Source: Rhodococcus sp. ARC_M5 (GTDB taxonomy: Bacteria > Actinomycetota > Actinomycetes > Mycobacteriales > Mycobacteriaceae). Taken from it: a DNA stretch of 64,000 nt. Positions 20,031-29,893 of the stretch are shown one piece after another. A program made the position numbers and the translations under genes. The notes below the pieces were generated by a model, which was given only the letters and a program-made list of their open reading frames with translations, had not been told where the DNA came from and searched no databases. The first letter of the stretch is position 1. Every line of letters starts with the position of its first letter. The DNA is taken from contig NZ_JALGQE010000017.1 in assembly GCF_022810405.1 (NCBI RefSeq), forward strand, positions 1-64,000, given 5' to 3'.

Positions 20031-22556
20031 CTACAGTCGCGGGTCCACCGGCTCGGATTCCAGTGCCAGGACGGCGAACACGGCCTGGTGGATCGAAAAG
20101 AGCGGCGCACCGCGCACCGAACGATCCAGCGCTTCCATTCCCAGTGCGTACTCGCGTAGGGCCATCGACTGCTTGTGTCCCACGTTTCGATTACGCAGTG
20201 CAGTCAGTCGATCCGGATCGGTGTAGTCGGCACCGTAGATCAGCCGCAGGTACTCCCGGCCGCGAACTTTCATGCCGGGCTGCATCTTCCCGCGTGGAGC
20301 GTTCGCCGCAGGCTTGACCACCATGCCCTCACCGCCCTGTGCCGTCAACTCCTCCCACCACTTCTCCCCTGCAGCAACCGAATCCGCGGACGACAGATCG
20401 ACCTCGATTCGACGGGTGGTGGCGAACACCTCGGGAGCAGCTGCCACCAGCCGGTCGGCGACGTCGAGGTGCCACGTGTGCGGTCGATCCGCATACGTCT
20501 CGACATTCGACGCCAGCACCTGGAACGGCGCGATCCGAACTCCGTCGAGCCCGTCCGTCGGCCAGACGTACCGCCGATACGCGGCGGTGAACTCACCCAG
20601 GTTGCCCTGCCGAACGGTGTTCCGTTCCTGCAACTCCTGCACATTCAGACCGCGCGATCCGGCCGATGCCAACACCGCCGCCTCGGCCTCGATGTTCGCC
20701 CGAGACACCGCAGCGACCGCGGCGTACTCGGTCTTGATCAGGCCCTCCGCCTTGGCAGACCACGGCATCAGTTCGCAGTCGAGAATCAGCCAGCTCGAGG
20801 CCAATTCGTCCCACACACCGGCCTTCTCGATCGCGTCGGACACCCCGGAGATCAGCTCGCCGGTGAGCGACTCGTCGAACACCGGACGACCCGTCCGCGT
20901 GTACGCGGTGCCGAGCACTCCCTCCGGCGCATCGAACTTCTTCCGAGCGGTAGCTGCATCTCGACACACCACCACGACCACCCGCGAGCCCATGTGCTTC
21001 TCCTCGCAGATCACCGTCGACGCACCGACCGCCCGATACCCGTCGAACGCCTCTGTCGGATACTCGAGATAGCCCTCCCGGTCCGAGGTTCGGCTCGGTG
21101 CCATGGTCGGCGGAAGATAGTGCAACCACTGCGGAGCCAATGCGAACCGACTCATCACTTCCAAAGCGCCCGCGGCATTCTCGGACCGTATCGACACGCG
21201 ACCACGCAGCGACGTCTCGACGCCCGTCGGCCCGATCACATCGGACAGATCGAGAGACGCGGCATCACGGGTGAACGCGCCCATCGGACGCGCCGGCTCG
21301 TACCAGACCTTCTCGGCCGGAACCGGGACGATCTCACGCTCCGGATAGCGCAATGCCGTGAGCTTCCCACCGAAGACACACCCCGTGTCGAGACACGCAG
21401 TGTTGTTCTCCCACTGCACTTCCGGCACCGGCGTGTGCCCGTAGAGCACCGTCGCCGAACCGCGATAGTCCTGCGCCCACGGGTACCGCACCGGCAGCCC
21501 GAATTCGTCGGTCTCACCCGTGGTGTCACCGTACAGGGCAAAGCTTCGAACCCTGCCCGACGCCCTGTTGTGGTACTTCTCGATCAGACCGGCGTGCGCA
21601 ACGACGAGCTTTCCGCCGTCGAGCACGAGGTGCGCGACGAGTCCGTCGCAGAATTCGAGGACCTCCCTGCGGAAGTCTGGAGATTCGGCGTCGAGCTGCT
21701 CGAGAGTCTCGGCAAGGCCGTGCGAGGTAGTCACCTTCCGCCCCCGCAGCGCCTTGACGAGCTTGTTCTCGTGGTTGCCCGGCACTGCCAATGCCGCGCC
21801 TGCACCGACCATCCCCATCACCAGCCGCAGCACGCCGACCGACTCCGGCCCGCGATCGACGTAGTCGCCGACGAACACCGCGGTACGACCGGGCGGTGGC
21901 GTCGCGCCGACCGCACGGCCGACCTCGTCGCGCTCGATCGTGTAACCCAGTGCTTCGAGCAGGCTTTGGAGTTCGTTGAGGCAGCCGTGGATGTCCCCGA
22001 TGACGTCGAACGGCCCCGTCAGCCCACGGCGATCGCTGCGCAGCGGCGTCCGAACGAACTGCGCCGACGCCACCGCCTCGACACCGTCGAGTACATGGAC
22101 CGAGCGAAATCCTTCCTTGGACAGACCACGCATCGAACGCTGCATCTGAGACTGCTGGCGGCGCAGTACGTCTCGGCCGAACGCTCTGTCGGTCCGTTCT
22201 GCGTTGCGCTGTGCGCACACCGATTCCGGCACATCGAGTACGACGGCGACCGGGAGCACATCGTGTTCACGAGCCAGCGCGATCAGCGCCTTGCGCGCCG
22301 CCGGTTGCACATTGGTGGCGTCGACGACGGTGAGCAGACCGGCCCGCAGCCTGGTCGCGACGAGGAACTCCAGCAGCGCGAACGCGTCCTTGGTTGCGCT
22401 CTGCAGATTGGGGTCGTTGCTCACCATCCCTCGGCAGGCATCGCTGGACACGGTCTCGTACGGGCCGAAGTGCTGCGCCGCGAACGACGACTTGCCGGAC
22501 CCACTGATACCGATCAGGACGACGAGGGACAGATCCGGAATGTCGAACGTACTCAC
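20031..22556 (-). CDS. pnkp: Polynucleotide kinase-phosphatase-ligase (bacterial Pnkp)
   Basis: The RNA end-healing and sealing enzyme has three domains. The 5' kinase has P-loop GISGSGKSS at 16-24. The binuclear metallophosphoesterase has DIHG at 188-191, GDYVDRG at 230-236 and GNHE at 260-263. The ligase-type adenylyltransferase has K520 in EEKHMGS. The 841 residues compare with about 870 in Clostridium thermocellum Pnkp. The GTG at 22556 has GAGGAG 8 nt upstream and overlaps the hen1 stop (GTGA). Known Pnkp/Hen1 complexes repair ribotoxin-cleaved tRNA and add a protective 2'-O-methyl mark. Confidence 0.95.
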   Translation of the reverse strand: MSTFDIPDLSLVVLIGISGSGKSSFAAQHFGPYETVSSDACRGMVSNDPNLQSATKDAFALLEFLVATRLRAGLLTVVDATNVQPAARKALIALAREHDVLPVAVVLDVPESVCAQRNAERTDRAFGRDVLRRQQSQMQRSMRGLSKEGFRSVHVLDGVEAVASAQFVRTPLRSDRRGLTGPFDVIGDIHGCLNELQSLLEALGYTIERDEVGRAVGATPPPGRTAVFVGDYVDRGPESVGVLRLVMGMVGAGAALAVPGNHENKLVKALRGRKVTTSHGLAETLEQLDAESPDFRREVLEFCDGLVAHLVLDGGKLVVAHAGLIEKYHNRASGRVRSFALYGDTTGETDEFGLPVRYPWAQDYRGSATVLYGHTPVPEVQWENNTACLDTGCVFGGKLTALRYPEREIVPVPAEKVWYEPARPMGAFTRDAASLDLSDVIGPTGVETSLRGRVSIRSENAAGALEVMSRFALAPQWLHYLPPTMAPSRTSDREGYLEYPTEAFDGYRAVGASTVICEEKHMGSRVVVVVCRDAATARKKFDAPEGVLGTAYTRTGRPVFDESLTGELISGVSDAIEKAGVWDELASSWLILDCELMPWSAKAEGLIKTEYAAVAAVSRANIEAEAAVLASAGSRGLNVQELQERNTVRQGNLGEFTAAYRRYVWPTDGLDGVRIAPFQVLASNVETYADRPHTWHLDVADRLVAAAPEVFATTRRIEVDLSSADSVAAGEKWWEELTAQGGEGMVVKPAANAPRGKMQPGMKVRGREYLRLIYGADYTDPDRLTALRNRNVGHKQSMALREYALGMEALDRSVRGAPLFSIHQAVFAVLALESEPVDPRL

Positions 22557-23860
22557 TGGGACTGCTCCTCTCGGGTGAAGACGGCCATCTGGGTCGGGGT
22601 TCCGTGCACGTCGTCGACCGGGCCGATGCGGTCGAAACGAACCGAGTAGGCGTGACCGTCGGCCACCGATGATGCCCACTGCTCGAATTCGGCGCGGGTG
22701 AACTCGAATCGGTGATCGACGTGACGGAAGGTTCCTGGTTCGAGGCCGGGATACAGCACGTTGTACTCGGAGTTGGGTGTGGTGACGAGAACCGTTCGCG
22801 GACGCGCCTCGCCGAAGACCGAGCGCACCAATGCCGGCAGTCGATCGAGGTCGACGTGCTCGATCACCTCCATGAGCACCATCGCATCGAATCCCTGCAA
22901 CCGAACGTCGCGGTAGGTGGCCGAGGACTGGACCAGTTCGATCCGAGTTCTCTGCCGATCGGACAGGTCGTCCAGACGCAACCGGCGGTGTGCCTTCACG
23001 AGTGCACGATCACTCACATCGGCGCCGAGAATACGGTCGAAAGAGTTGTCCGCGAGCAACTCTCGCAGTAGACGACCCTCACCGCAGCCCAGGTCGATCA
23101 CCGACTTCGCGCCGACGCCTGTCAGCGCCGCCAGTACGGCGCGTACCCGCTGCTCGGCCAACGTCGGATCCCGCGGGGCAACGTCGTCCTGCGGGGCGTC
23201 GGGCACGAGTCGGTCCAGCGCCGACGCCACGAGTTCGCGACGGTGCGCCAGGTAGCGGGATGCGATGAGCGCTGACTCCGGGTGATCTCCCAGCCAATCC
23301 CCTGCTGCGCGAACCAGTTTGTCGGCCTCGTCCTCGCCCACCCAATAGTGCTTGGCGTCGTCGAGAACCGGGAGAAGAACGTACAGGTGCCGCAGCGCAG
23401 CCGACAGCGTGAACGTGCCGGTGAGAACGAGATCGACGTATTCGGAGTCGCCCCATTCCGGCTGCGTCGGATCGAGGGCAATGGGTGTCGCGTCTACCGT
23501 CCATCCGAGGGGACCGAAGAGCCGATCCGCGAGATCGGTTCCGCCCCGCGACGGCGCGGCAGGCATCGACATGGTCAGATCGAGTGCTGCAGAGGCCAAT
23601 TCAGGCTTTCCGGTGCACACACCGGCCAGCGTTTGCTTGAACAGTCGCGACAGCGCTACCGCCAATGCGGACGCGGCGTCGGCATCGGCGAGAACAGCGA
23701 CGGTGGTGCACTCAGCCGAGACCTCGGGATACAGCACCGTGGTGGCACCCATCGGCAGGTTCCAGCTCTGCACACGATCGGGGTGCTTGTGCAACAGATA
23801 CCCGATGTCCGAGGCGTCCGGGAAATCGGTTGTGGCATTTGCAGTCACGGTCAGTAGCAC
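22553..23860 (-). CDS. hen1: Bacterial Hen1, 3'-terminal RNA ribose 2'-O-methyltransferase
   Basis: The 435-residue protein has an N-terminal Hen1-N domain (about 1-240), which activates the Pnkp ligase in studied systems. The C-terminal methyltransferase has the SAM loop DLGCGEG at 256-262, the Mg-binding set E331, E334 and H335 in EVIEHVDLDR, and RHVDHRFEF at 379-387 supplying the last histidine. GTG 23860 (VLLTVTANA) is set from the conserved N-terminus LLTxT; no clear ribosome-binding site precedes it. A pair of stem-loop repeats lies in its leader, about 70 bp upstream. Confidence 0.94.
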   Translation of the reverse strand: MLLTVTANATTDFPDASDIGYLLHKHPDRVQSWNLPMGATTVLYPEVSAECTTVAVLADADAASALAVALSRLFKQTLAGVCTGKPELASAALDLTMSMPAAPSRGGTDLADRLFGPLGWTVDATPIALDPTQPEWGDSEYVDLVLTGTFTLSAALRHLYVLLPVLDDAKHYWVGEDEADKLVRAAGDWLGDHPESALIASRYLAHRRELVASALDRLVPDAPQDDVAPRDPTLAEQRVRAVLAALTGVGAKSVIDLGCGEGRLLRELLADNSFDRILGADVSDRALVKAHRRLRLDDLSDRQRTRIELVQSSATYRDVRLQGFDAMVLMEVIEHVDLDRLPALVRSVFGEARPRTVLVTTPNSEYNVLYPGLEPGTFRHVDHRFEFTRAEFEQWASSVADGHAYSVRFDRIGPVDDVHGTPTQMAVFTREEQSQ

Positions 23861-23930
23861 CGCAGCGACGTTACGGGACAGCCGAGCCCGATGCGTCCCA
23901 TTTTTTGGGGTGCCCGCGCTCAAATCGGCC

Positions 23931-24057
23931 GCGTGAATGGACCACTGCATACGTCTGGGCGGTGCAAGGGTCCATTCACCCACCTGTGGGTGGCCATCTC
24001 CGGACCGCGTGAATGGACCGTTGCATACGTCTGAGCGGTGCAAGGGTCCATTGACGC
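23931..24057. repeat. Pair of about 50-bp stem-loop repeats (copies 3 and 4)
   Basis: Copy 3 spans 23931-23979 and copy 4 spans 24007-24057. They share the arm AATGGACC with GGTCCATT, inner TGCA/TGCA, and core CATACGTCTG(A/G)GCGGTGCA, in the same orientation as the copies near phoH2. Spacing between the two copies is about 27 bp, versus 15 bp in the other pair. They lie downstream of the tuf terminator and upstream of hen1. Confidence 0.85.
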
Positions 24058-24080
24058 GGGCGGCGGAGCCGACCGCACGC

Positions 24081-24116
24081 AAAAGCGGCACCCACCCGAA
24101 GGTGAGTGCCGCTTTC
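24081..24116 (-). terminator. tuf terminator
   Basis: A 15-bp stem (AAAGCGGCACCCACC with GGTGAGTGCCGCTTT, one mismatch) has a 4-nt loop. On the minus strand it ends in a short U-tract. It lies 22 bp after the tuf stop codon. Confidence 0.9.
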
Positions 24117-24137
24117 GTAGAGCAGGGTGAAACTAGA

Positions 24138-25328
24138 TCACTTGACGATCTTCGTGACGCGACCGGCTCCGACGGTACGACCGCCCTCACGGATGGCGAA
24201 ACGGAGGCCGACATCCATGGCGACCGGCTGGATCAGCGTGACGGACATCTCGGTGTTGTCACCGGGCATGACCATCTCGGTGCCCTCGGGAAGGGTCACA
24301 ACGCCCGTAACGTCCGTGGTACGGAAGTAGAACTGCGGGCGGTAGTTGTTGAAGAACGGCGTGTGGCGGCCGCCCTCGTCCTTGGACAGGATGTATGCGT
24401 TGCCCTCGAACTCCGTGTGGGGAGTCGTGGTGCCCGGCTTGATGATGACCTGTCCACGCTCGACGTCTTCGCGCTTGATGCCACGAACGAGGAGGCCGAC
24501 GTTGTCGCCTGCCTGACCCGAGTCGAGCAGCTTGCGGAACATTTCGATTCCGGTGACGGTGGTCTTGGTCGAGCCGGGGCGGATGCCGACGATCTCGACC
24601 TCTTCGTTGACGTTGACCGAGCCGCGCTCGATACGTCCGGTGACCACGGTGCCACGGCCGGTGATGGTGAAGACGTCCTCGACGGGCATGAGGAACGGCT
24701 TGTCGGTCTCACGGACGGGGTCCGGAACCGAATCGTCGACGGCCTGCATGAGCTCCATGACCGACTCGCCCCACTTCTCGTCACCCTCGAGTGCCTTGAG
24801 TGCGGAGACCTTGATGACCGGTGCGTCCTCGTCGAACTCCTGCGATGCGAGGAGCTCGCGGACCTCCATCTCGACGAGCTCGATGATCTCGTCGTCGTCG
24901 ACCATGTCGGCCTTGTTCAGTGCGACCAGGATGTACGGAACACCGACCTGGCGGGCGAGCAGCACGTGCTCGCGGGTCTGCGGCATCGGGCCGTCGGTTG
25001 CTGCCACGACCAGGATTGCGCCGTCCATCTGAGCCGCGCCGGTGATCATGTTCTTGATGTAGTCGGCGTGACCCGGTGCATCGACGTGCGCGTAGTGGCG
25101 CTTCTCGGTCTGGTACTCGACGTGGGAGATGTTGATCGTGATACCACGAGCCTTCTCCTCCGGAGCCTTGTCGATCTGATCGAAAGCCGAGGCCTCGTTC
25201 AGGTCCGGGAACTTGTCGTGCAGAACCTTGGTGATTGCAGCCGTCAGCGTCGTCTTACCGTGGTCAACGTGACCGATGGTGCCGATGTTGACGTGCGGCT
25301 TCGTCCGATCGAACTTCGCCTTCGCCAC
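24138..25328 (-). CDS. tuf: Elongation factor Tu
   Basis: This GTPase delivers aminoacyl-tRNA to the ribosome. The 396-residue product has [10 protein letters not shown] (G1), RGITI (G2), DAPGH (G3), NKAD (G4) and the C-terminal [15 protein letters not shown] 25328 follows GGAGG by 7 nt. It is the last gene of the str operon, 102 bp after fusA, followed by a strong terminator. Confidence 0.98.
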   Translation of the reverse strand: MAKAKFDRTKPHVNIGTIGHVDHGKTTLTAAITKVLHDKFPDLNEASAFDQIDKAPEEKARGITINISHVEYQTEKRHYAHVDAPGHADYIKNMITGAAQMDGAILVVAATDGPMPQTREHVLLARQVGVPYILVALNKADMVDDDEIIELVEMEVRELLASQEFDEDAPVIKVSALKALEGDEKWGESVMELMQAVDDSVPDPVRETDKPFLMPVEDVFTITGRGTVVTGRIERGSVNVNEEVEIVGIRPGSTKTTVTGIEMFRKLLDSGQAGDNVGLLVRGIKREDVERGQVIIKPGTTTPHTEFEGNAYILSKDEGGRHTPFFNNYRPQFYFRTTDVTGVVTLPEGTEMVMPGDNTEMSVTLIQPVAMDVGLRFAIREGGRTVGAGRVTKIVK

Positions 25329-25430
25329 TGTGTGTCCTCCTGGACTGATCTGTGCGAGCCCCTGCGGGGCAAGCACGCGTATGTGTTGTTTCTTATTACA
25401 GGTCGAGCGTGGTCCAGCAAACGAAGAGAA

Positions 25431-27533
25431 TTACTCTCCATTCACCTTCGCAATGATTTCCTTCGCTACGTTCGCGGGAACTTCTGCGTACGAATCGAAG
25501 ACCATGGAGTAGTTTGCGCGGCCCTGCGTCTTCGACCGAAGGTCTCCGATGTAGCCGAACATCTCCGACAGCGGAACCAGTGCCTTGACGATACGGGCAC
25601 CGCTGCGTTCCTCCATGGCCTGGATCTGACCACGGCGGGAGTTCAGGTCGCCGATGACCTCACCCATGTAATCCTCGGGCGTGATGACCTCGACGGCCAT
25701 GACGGGTTCGAGAATGACGGGGCTGGCCTTGCGAGCGGCTTCCTTGAACGCTTGTGAGCCGGCGACCTTGAAGGCCATTTCCGACGAGTCGACGTCGTGG
25801 TACGCACCGTCGAGCAGTGTGACCTTGACGTTGACCAGGGGGTATCCGGCGAGAACACCGTACTGCATGGCGTCCTGAGCACCTGCGTCGACCGAGGGGA
25901 TGTACTCCCTCGGCACACGACCACCGCTGACCTTGTTCTCGAACTCGTAGGTCGCGCCGTCTTCGCCCTCGAAAGGCTCGAGCTTGATGATGACCTTCGC
26001 GAACTGGCCGGAGCCACCGGTCTGCTTCTTGTGCGTGTAGTCGTGCTTGTCGACCGTCTTGCGGATGGTCTCGCGGTACGCGACCTGCGGCTTGCCGACG
26101 TTGGCCTCGACCTTGAACTCGCGACGCATACGGTCGACGAGGATGTCGAGGTGCAGCTCGCCCATGCCGCCGATGACGGTCTGGCCGGTGTCCTCGTCCA
26201 GCTTCACCGAGAAGGTGGGATCCTCTTCGGCGAGCTTCTGGATGGCTGTTCCCAGCTTCTCCTGGTCGGACTTGGTCTTCGGCTCGATCGAGACCTGGAT
26301 GACCGGGTCCGGGAAGCTCATGGACTCGAGGATGATCTGGTTCTGCGGATCGCAGAGCGTGTCACCCGTCGTGGTGTCCTTGAGGCCGATGACCGCGTAG
26401 ATGTGACCGGCAGATGCGGTCGCGATCGCGTTCTCCTTGTTGGAGTGCATCTGGAAGAGCTTGCCCAGACGCTCCTTCTTGCCCTTGGTCGAGTTGACGA
26501 CCTGAGCGCCGGAGTCGACCTTGCCCGAGTACACCCGGACGTAGGTCAGCTTGCCGAAGAAGGGGTGCGTAGCGATCTTGAACGCGAGAGCTGCGAACGG
26601 CTCGTCTGCGGACGGCTTGCGAGTGATCTCCTTCTCCTCGTCGCCGACGGCGTGTCCGATGGTCTCGGCAACGTCGAGGGGAGACGGGAGGTAGTCGATG
26701 ACCGCGTCGAGCATGGGCTGAACGCCCTTGTTCTTGAACGCGGATCCACACAGGATCGGGTACAGCTCGCTGTTGACCGTCATCTTGCGGATGGCAGCCT
26801 TGATCTCGTCGATCGTGAGCTCTTCGCCGCTGAAGTGCTTCTCCAGAAGCGCCTCGTCGGACTCGGCCACGGTCTCGAGCAGCATTTCGCGGTACTCGGC
26901 TGCGCGCTCCTTGAGATCTTCGGGGATCTCGATGGTTTCGTAGGTCTCGCCCAGCTTGGTTTCGCCGCGCCAGATCTTCGCGTTCATCTCGACGAGGTCG
27001 ACGATGCCTTCGAAGTCACTCTCGGAGCCGATCGGCAGCTGGATGACCAGCGGCTTGGCACCGAGGCGATCGATGATGGTCTGCACGGTGTAGTAGAAAT
27101 CCGCACCGAGCTTGTCCATCTTGTTGACGAAGCAGATACGCGGCACGTCGTACTTGTCGGCCTGGCGCCACACCTGCTCGGACTGCGGCTCGACACCTTC
27201 TTTGCCGTCGAACACTGCGACAGCGCCGTCGAGCACGCGGAGCGAACGCTCCACCTCGACGGTAAAGTCGACGTGCCCGGGGGTGTCGATGATGTTGATC
27301 TGGTTTTCGTTCCAGAAGCACGTCGTGGCAGCAGAGGTGATCGTGATGCCACGTTCCTGCTCCTGCTCCATCCAGTCCATCGTGGCTGCGCCATCGTGAA
27401 CTTCACCGATCTTGTAGGAGATACCGGTGTAGAAGAGGATGCGTTCGGTAGTGGTGGTCTTGCCGGCATCGATGTGAGCCATGATGCCGATGTTGCGGAC
27501 CTTGAGTAGGTCGGTCAGCACGTCCTGTGCCAC
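25431..27533 (-). CDS. fusA: Elongation factor G
   Basis: This translocase GTPase has 700 residues, the standard length. It has [17 protein letters not shown] (G1), RGITITSAA (G2), DTPGHVDFT (G3), NKMDKLG (G4) and all five domains to the C-terminus. The start is GTG at 27533. It lies 95 bp after rpsG and 102 bp before tuf in the canonical str operon. Confidence 0.98.
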   Translation of the reverse strand: MAQDVLTDLLKVRNIGIMAHIDAGKTTTTERILFYTGISYKIGEVHDGAATMDWMEQEQERGITITSAATTCFWNENQINIIDTPGHVDFTVEVERSLRVLDGAVAVFDGKEGVEPQSEQVWRQADKYDVPRICFVNKMDKLGADFYYTVQTIIDRLGAKPLVIQLPIGSESDFEGIVDLVEMNAKIWRGETKLGETYETIEIPEDLKERAAEYREMLLETVAESDEALLEKHFSGEELTIDEIKAAIRKMTVNSELYPILCGSAFKNKGVQPMLDAVIDYLPSPLDVAETIGHAVGDEEKEITRKPSADEPFAALAFKIATHPFFGKLTYVRVYSGKVDSGAQVVNSTKGKKERLGKLFQMHSNKENAIATASAGHIYAVIGLKDTTTGDTLCDPQNQIILESMSFPDPVIQVSIEPKTKSDQEKLGTAIQKLAEEDPTFSVKLDEDTGQTVIGGMGELHLDILVDRMRREFKVEANVGKPQVAYRETIRKTVDKHDYTHKKQTGGSGQFAKVIIKLEPFEGEDGATYEFENKVSGGRVPREYIPSVDAGAQDAMQYGVLAGYPLVNVKVTLLDGAYHDVDSSEMAFKVAGSQAFKEAARKASPVILEPVMAVEVITPEDYMGEVIGDLNSRRGQIQAMEERSGARIVKALVPLSEMFGYIGDLRSKTQGRANYSMVFDSYAEVPANVAKEIIAKVNGE

Positions 27534-27628
27534 GAGTTAACCCGCCTTGGTGTTGGAAGAGGTATTGCCTGAGCTGATCAACGCTCCGGCGGCATCGGAT
27601 AGTTCCGAATACCGCCCGAGCGAGGAGA

Positions 27629-28099
27629 TCACCAGCGGTAGTGGGCGAACGCCTTGTTGGCTTCGGCCATCTTGTGAGTGTCCTCGCGACGCTTCACAGC
27701 GGCACCGAGGCCGTTGCTGGCGTCGAGCAACTCGTTCGCCAGACGCTCGACCATGGTCTTCTCACGACGAGCGCGCGAGAAGGTGACCAGCCAGCGCAGT
27801 GCCAGCGTGGTGGAGCGGCCGGGACGAACCTCGACGGGCACCTGGTAGGTGGCACCACCGACGCGACGGCTGCGAACCTCGAGGGCCGGCTTGACGTTGT
27901 CGAGTGCACGCTTGAGCGTGACGACGGGGTCGGTGCCGGTCTTCTCGCGAGCCTGCTCGAGCGCCTGGTAGACGATGCGCTCTGCGGTCGACTTCTTACC
28001 GTCGAGAAGGATCTTGTTGACGAGCTGCGTGACCAACGGCGATCCGTAGACCGGGTCGTTGATCAGCGGCCGCTTGGGTGCTGGGCCCTTGCGTGGCAT
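27629..28099 (-). CDS. rpsG: 30S ribosomal protein S7
   Basis: The 156-residue protein binds the 3' major domain of 16S rRNA and nucleates head assembly. Characteristic blocks are [21 protein letters not shown] and [20 protein letters not shown] 28099 begins one base after the rpsL stop (TGATATG), so translation is probably coupled. Confidence 0.98.
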   Translation of the reverse strand: MPRKGPAPKRPLINDPVYGSPLVTQLVNKILLDGKKSTAERIVYQALEQAREKTGTDPVVTLKRALDNVKPALEVRSRRVGGATYQVPVEVRPGRSTTLALRWLVTFSRARREKTMVERLANELLDASNGLGAAVKRREDTHKMAEANKAFAHYRW

Positions 28100-28100
28100 A

Positions 28101-28475
28101 TCAGCTCTTCTCCTTCTTGGCTCCGTAGCGGCTACGAGCCTGCTTGCGGTTCTTGACACCCTGGGTGTCGAGCGAGCCGCGGATGATCTTGTAACGCACA
28201 CCCGGGAGGTCCTTCACACGACCACCGCGAACGAGCACCATCGAGTGCTCCTGCAGGTTGTGACCCTCACCGGGGATGTATGCGGTGACCTCGACCGAGG
28301 AGGTCAGGCGAACACGCGCGACCTTACGGAGAGCGGAGTTCGGCTTCTTGGGGGTGGTGGTGTACACGCGAGTGCACACGCCACGGCGCTGTGGACTGCC
28401 CTTGAGGGCAGCGGTCTTCAGTTTCGCGACCTTGTCGGTGCGACCCTTGCGGACCAGCTGGTTGATCGTTGGCAT
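28101..28475 (-). CDS. rpsL: 30S ribosomal protein S12
   Basis: The 124-residue decoding-centre protein is the first gene of the str operon. [11 protein letters not shown] and [12 protein letters not shown] carry the lysines (43 and 88 in E. coli numbering) whose substitution gives streptomycin resistance. Both are wild type here. Confidence 0.98.
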   Translation of the reverse strand: MPTINQLVRKGRTDKVAKLKTAALKGSPQRRGVCTRVYTTTPKKPNSALRKVARVRLTSSVEVTAYIPGEGHNLQEHSMVLVRGGRVKDLPGVRYKIIRGSLDTQGVKNRKQARSRYGAKKEKS

Positions 28476-28769
28476 AAACCGGCTTTCTTCGTGTCGATAA
28501 ACAGGGATCTAGCAGTTGGAGCAAGAGAACACTGCTCCTCACCCGGTACTGCTGCTGCTCCAGTACTGCTATCGCGGGTCTCTTGCACCCCGCGGTCGGG
28601 TGTGTCGCATACCCCCACACGTCCAGCCGGTTGCGCGCTCTTCGAGCGAACGTGCGCACGGCTGTACCTCGCATAGGCACACAAACGGTCCGGCCAGGCC
28701 GGACACGACCCATAACGATACCCGGCAGCGTCGCCTCGGGTCAAAACACCCCTCGTGTGGGTTCGCGGG
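28476..28769 (-). promoter_or_regulatory. str operon leader and promoter region
   Basis: A 294-bp gap separates rpsL from the DUF3558 gene, whose coding strand is also minus. The only structured part I see is a stretch near 28512-28568 with repeated CTGCTG/GTACTGCT words. Promoter elements cannot be placed with confidence. It must contain the ribosomal operon promoter. Confidence 0.4.
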
Positions 28770-29312
28770 CTATCGACTGAGGTTCAGCGTGAGGTCGGCG
28801 AGCTTGGCGGCGGCCTGACAGGGATCGGGATGCGCGACGTCCGGCTGGTACTGCACCCACCACCCGAAAATGCCCGCCCGATCCGCACCGGCGGAGACCC
28901 CGCACGAGTCGGGGTCGTTCGGGCGCTGGGCCTGGATTGCCTTGCGTCCCTGGACCGTTGTGTCGGTGACGGTGTACATCAACTTCTCGTTGGCGGCCCG
29001 CTCAGCTGCGAGAGTGCCGGACTCGAACCAGTTGAACGTCACCTTCACCGTGCCCGCGGAGCCGACGAGATCCCACCGACAGATGGCCCCGAGGAAACCC
29101 TGAGCGATGAGGTCGGCACCGACAGTGTCGGTGATCTGGTCGTCGGACACGGCGTCGCACTCGGTCAACAAGTCGGTGAATTCTTCGCCACCCGAGCCAC
29201 CGAAGCTCGCCGGTCGCGCGGTCCCCTCGACGGTCTGGGAGCAGCCGGCGGCGAGTAGCAGGGTCGCTGTGGCGGCGAGGACGCGTCTCGTTCTCATTGC
29301 TTGCGTTGTCAT
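28770..29312 (-). CDS. DUF3558 family lipoprotein (second of two)
   Basis: The 180-residue protein has a lipoprotein signal peptide with lipobox LAAGC (about residues 20-24). DUF3558 features include paired cysteines (LTECDAV, AICRWDL, DSCGVS, PDPCQA). Such proteins are secreted cell-envelope components of unknown function in Nocardiaceae and mycobacteria. The ATG at 29312 overlaps the upstream paralogue's stop (ATGA). A second ATG at 29297 follows a 15-bp tandem duplication and could be the true start. Confidence 0.82.
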   Translation of the reverse strand: MTTQAMRTRRVLAATATLLLAAGCSQTVEGTARPASFGGSGGEEFTDLLTECDAVSDDQITDTVGADLIAQGFLGAICRWDLVGSAGTVKVTFNWFESGTLAAERAANEKLMYTVTDTTVQGRKAIQAQRPNDPDSCGVSAGADRAGIFGWWVQYQPDVAHPDPCQAAAKLADLTLNLSR

Positions 29313-29320
29313 TGCTTGCG
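29294..29320. repeat. 15-bp tandem duplication at a lipoprotein gene junction
   Basis: TCATTGCTTGCG occurs at 29294 and 29309, a 15-bp period. It duplicates the stop/start junction of the two DUF3558 genes and creates two in-frame ATG codons. Confidence 0.85.
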
Positions 29321-29824
29321 CTCCACGGTCAGCTGTGCGAGTTCGTTTCCGACATCACAGGGTGGGCGCGCCGCAGGTTGGTCGGAGTACGTGATGGACC
29401 AGTGGAAGAAGTCGTCGCCGAACTGAACGCCGATCTCGCACAGTGTGCCCCGCTCGGCCTCGAAGCCGGGGTTGCCGTCGATCTCGATGTCCTTCGCCGG
29501 ACGGCCGATCAACTCCGAACCGGCCCGTTCCCGGCCGATCGGGCTACCGCGGTACCAGGAGAAGCTGACGCCGGGTCCGCCGAAGCCGACCGTCTCCCAC
29601 TGGCAGCCGACGGAGTTGCGGGTGATCTGCCCGAACGGGCCCGCCCCGAACGCGGATTGCACCTCGGCGTCGGTGATCGATCCGCATTCGCCGAAGAAGG
29701 GGCCGGGCTCGTATGCGGAGGTGGCTGTCGTCGACGCCTCCTCTGAGCCGGCAGCGTCCTCGGCACCGGCGCAACCCGCAACCAGCGCGGCGACCGCGGC
29801 GATCACCAGTGCCACTCGCTTCAT
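29309..29824 (-). CDS. DUF3558 family lipoprotein (first of two)
   Basis: The 171-residue protein has signal peptide MKRVALVIAAVAALVAGC with lipobox VAGC (C18). The cysteine pattern (GECGSI, GCQWET, TLCEIG, PPCDVG) parallels the downstream paralogue, suggesting a tandem duplication of the gene. It lies 69 bp after the guaD stop on the same strand. Confidence 0.82.
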   Translation of the reverse strand: MKRVALVIAAVAALVAGCAGAEDAAGSEEASTTATSAYEPGPFFGECGSITDAEVQSAFGAGPFGQITRNSVGCQWETVGFGGPGVSFSWYRGSPIGRERAGSELIGRPAKDIEIDGNPGFEAERGTLCEIGVQFGDDFFHWSITYSDQPAARPPCDVGNELAQLTVERKQ

Positions 29825-29893
29825 GCCGTCCTTCGCCTGTTCGATGCTGCAGTTCGACGTCGCACTGAACCTATCAATCGGACGGCACCTCAG

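Noticed and set aside
23937-27509. Long plus-strand open frames opposite tuf and fusA (about 600 and 570 residues)
   Set aside because: They mirror the codon structure of highly biased genes on the other strand and have no recognisable domains.
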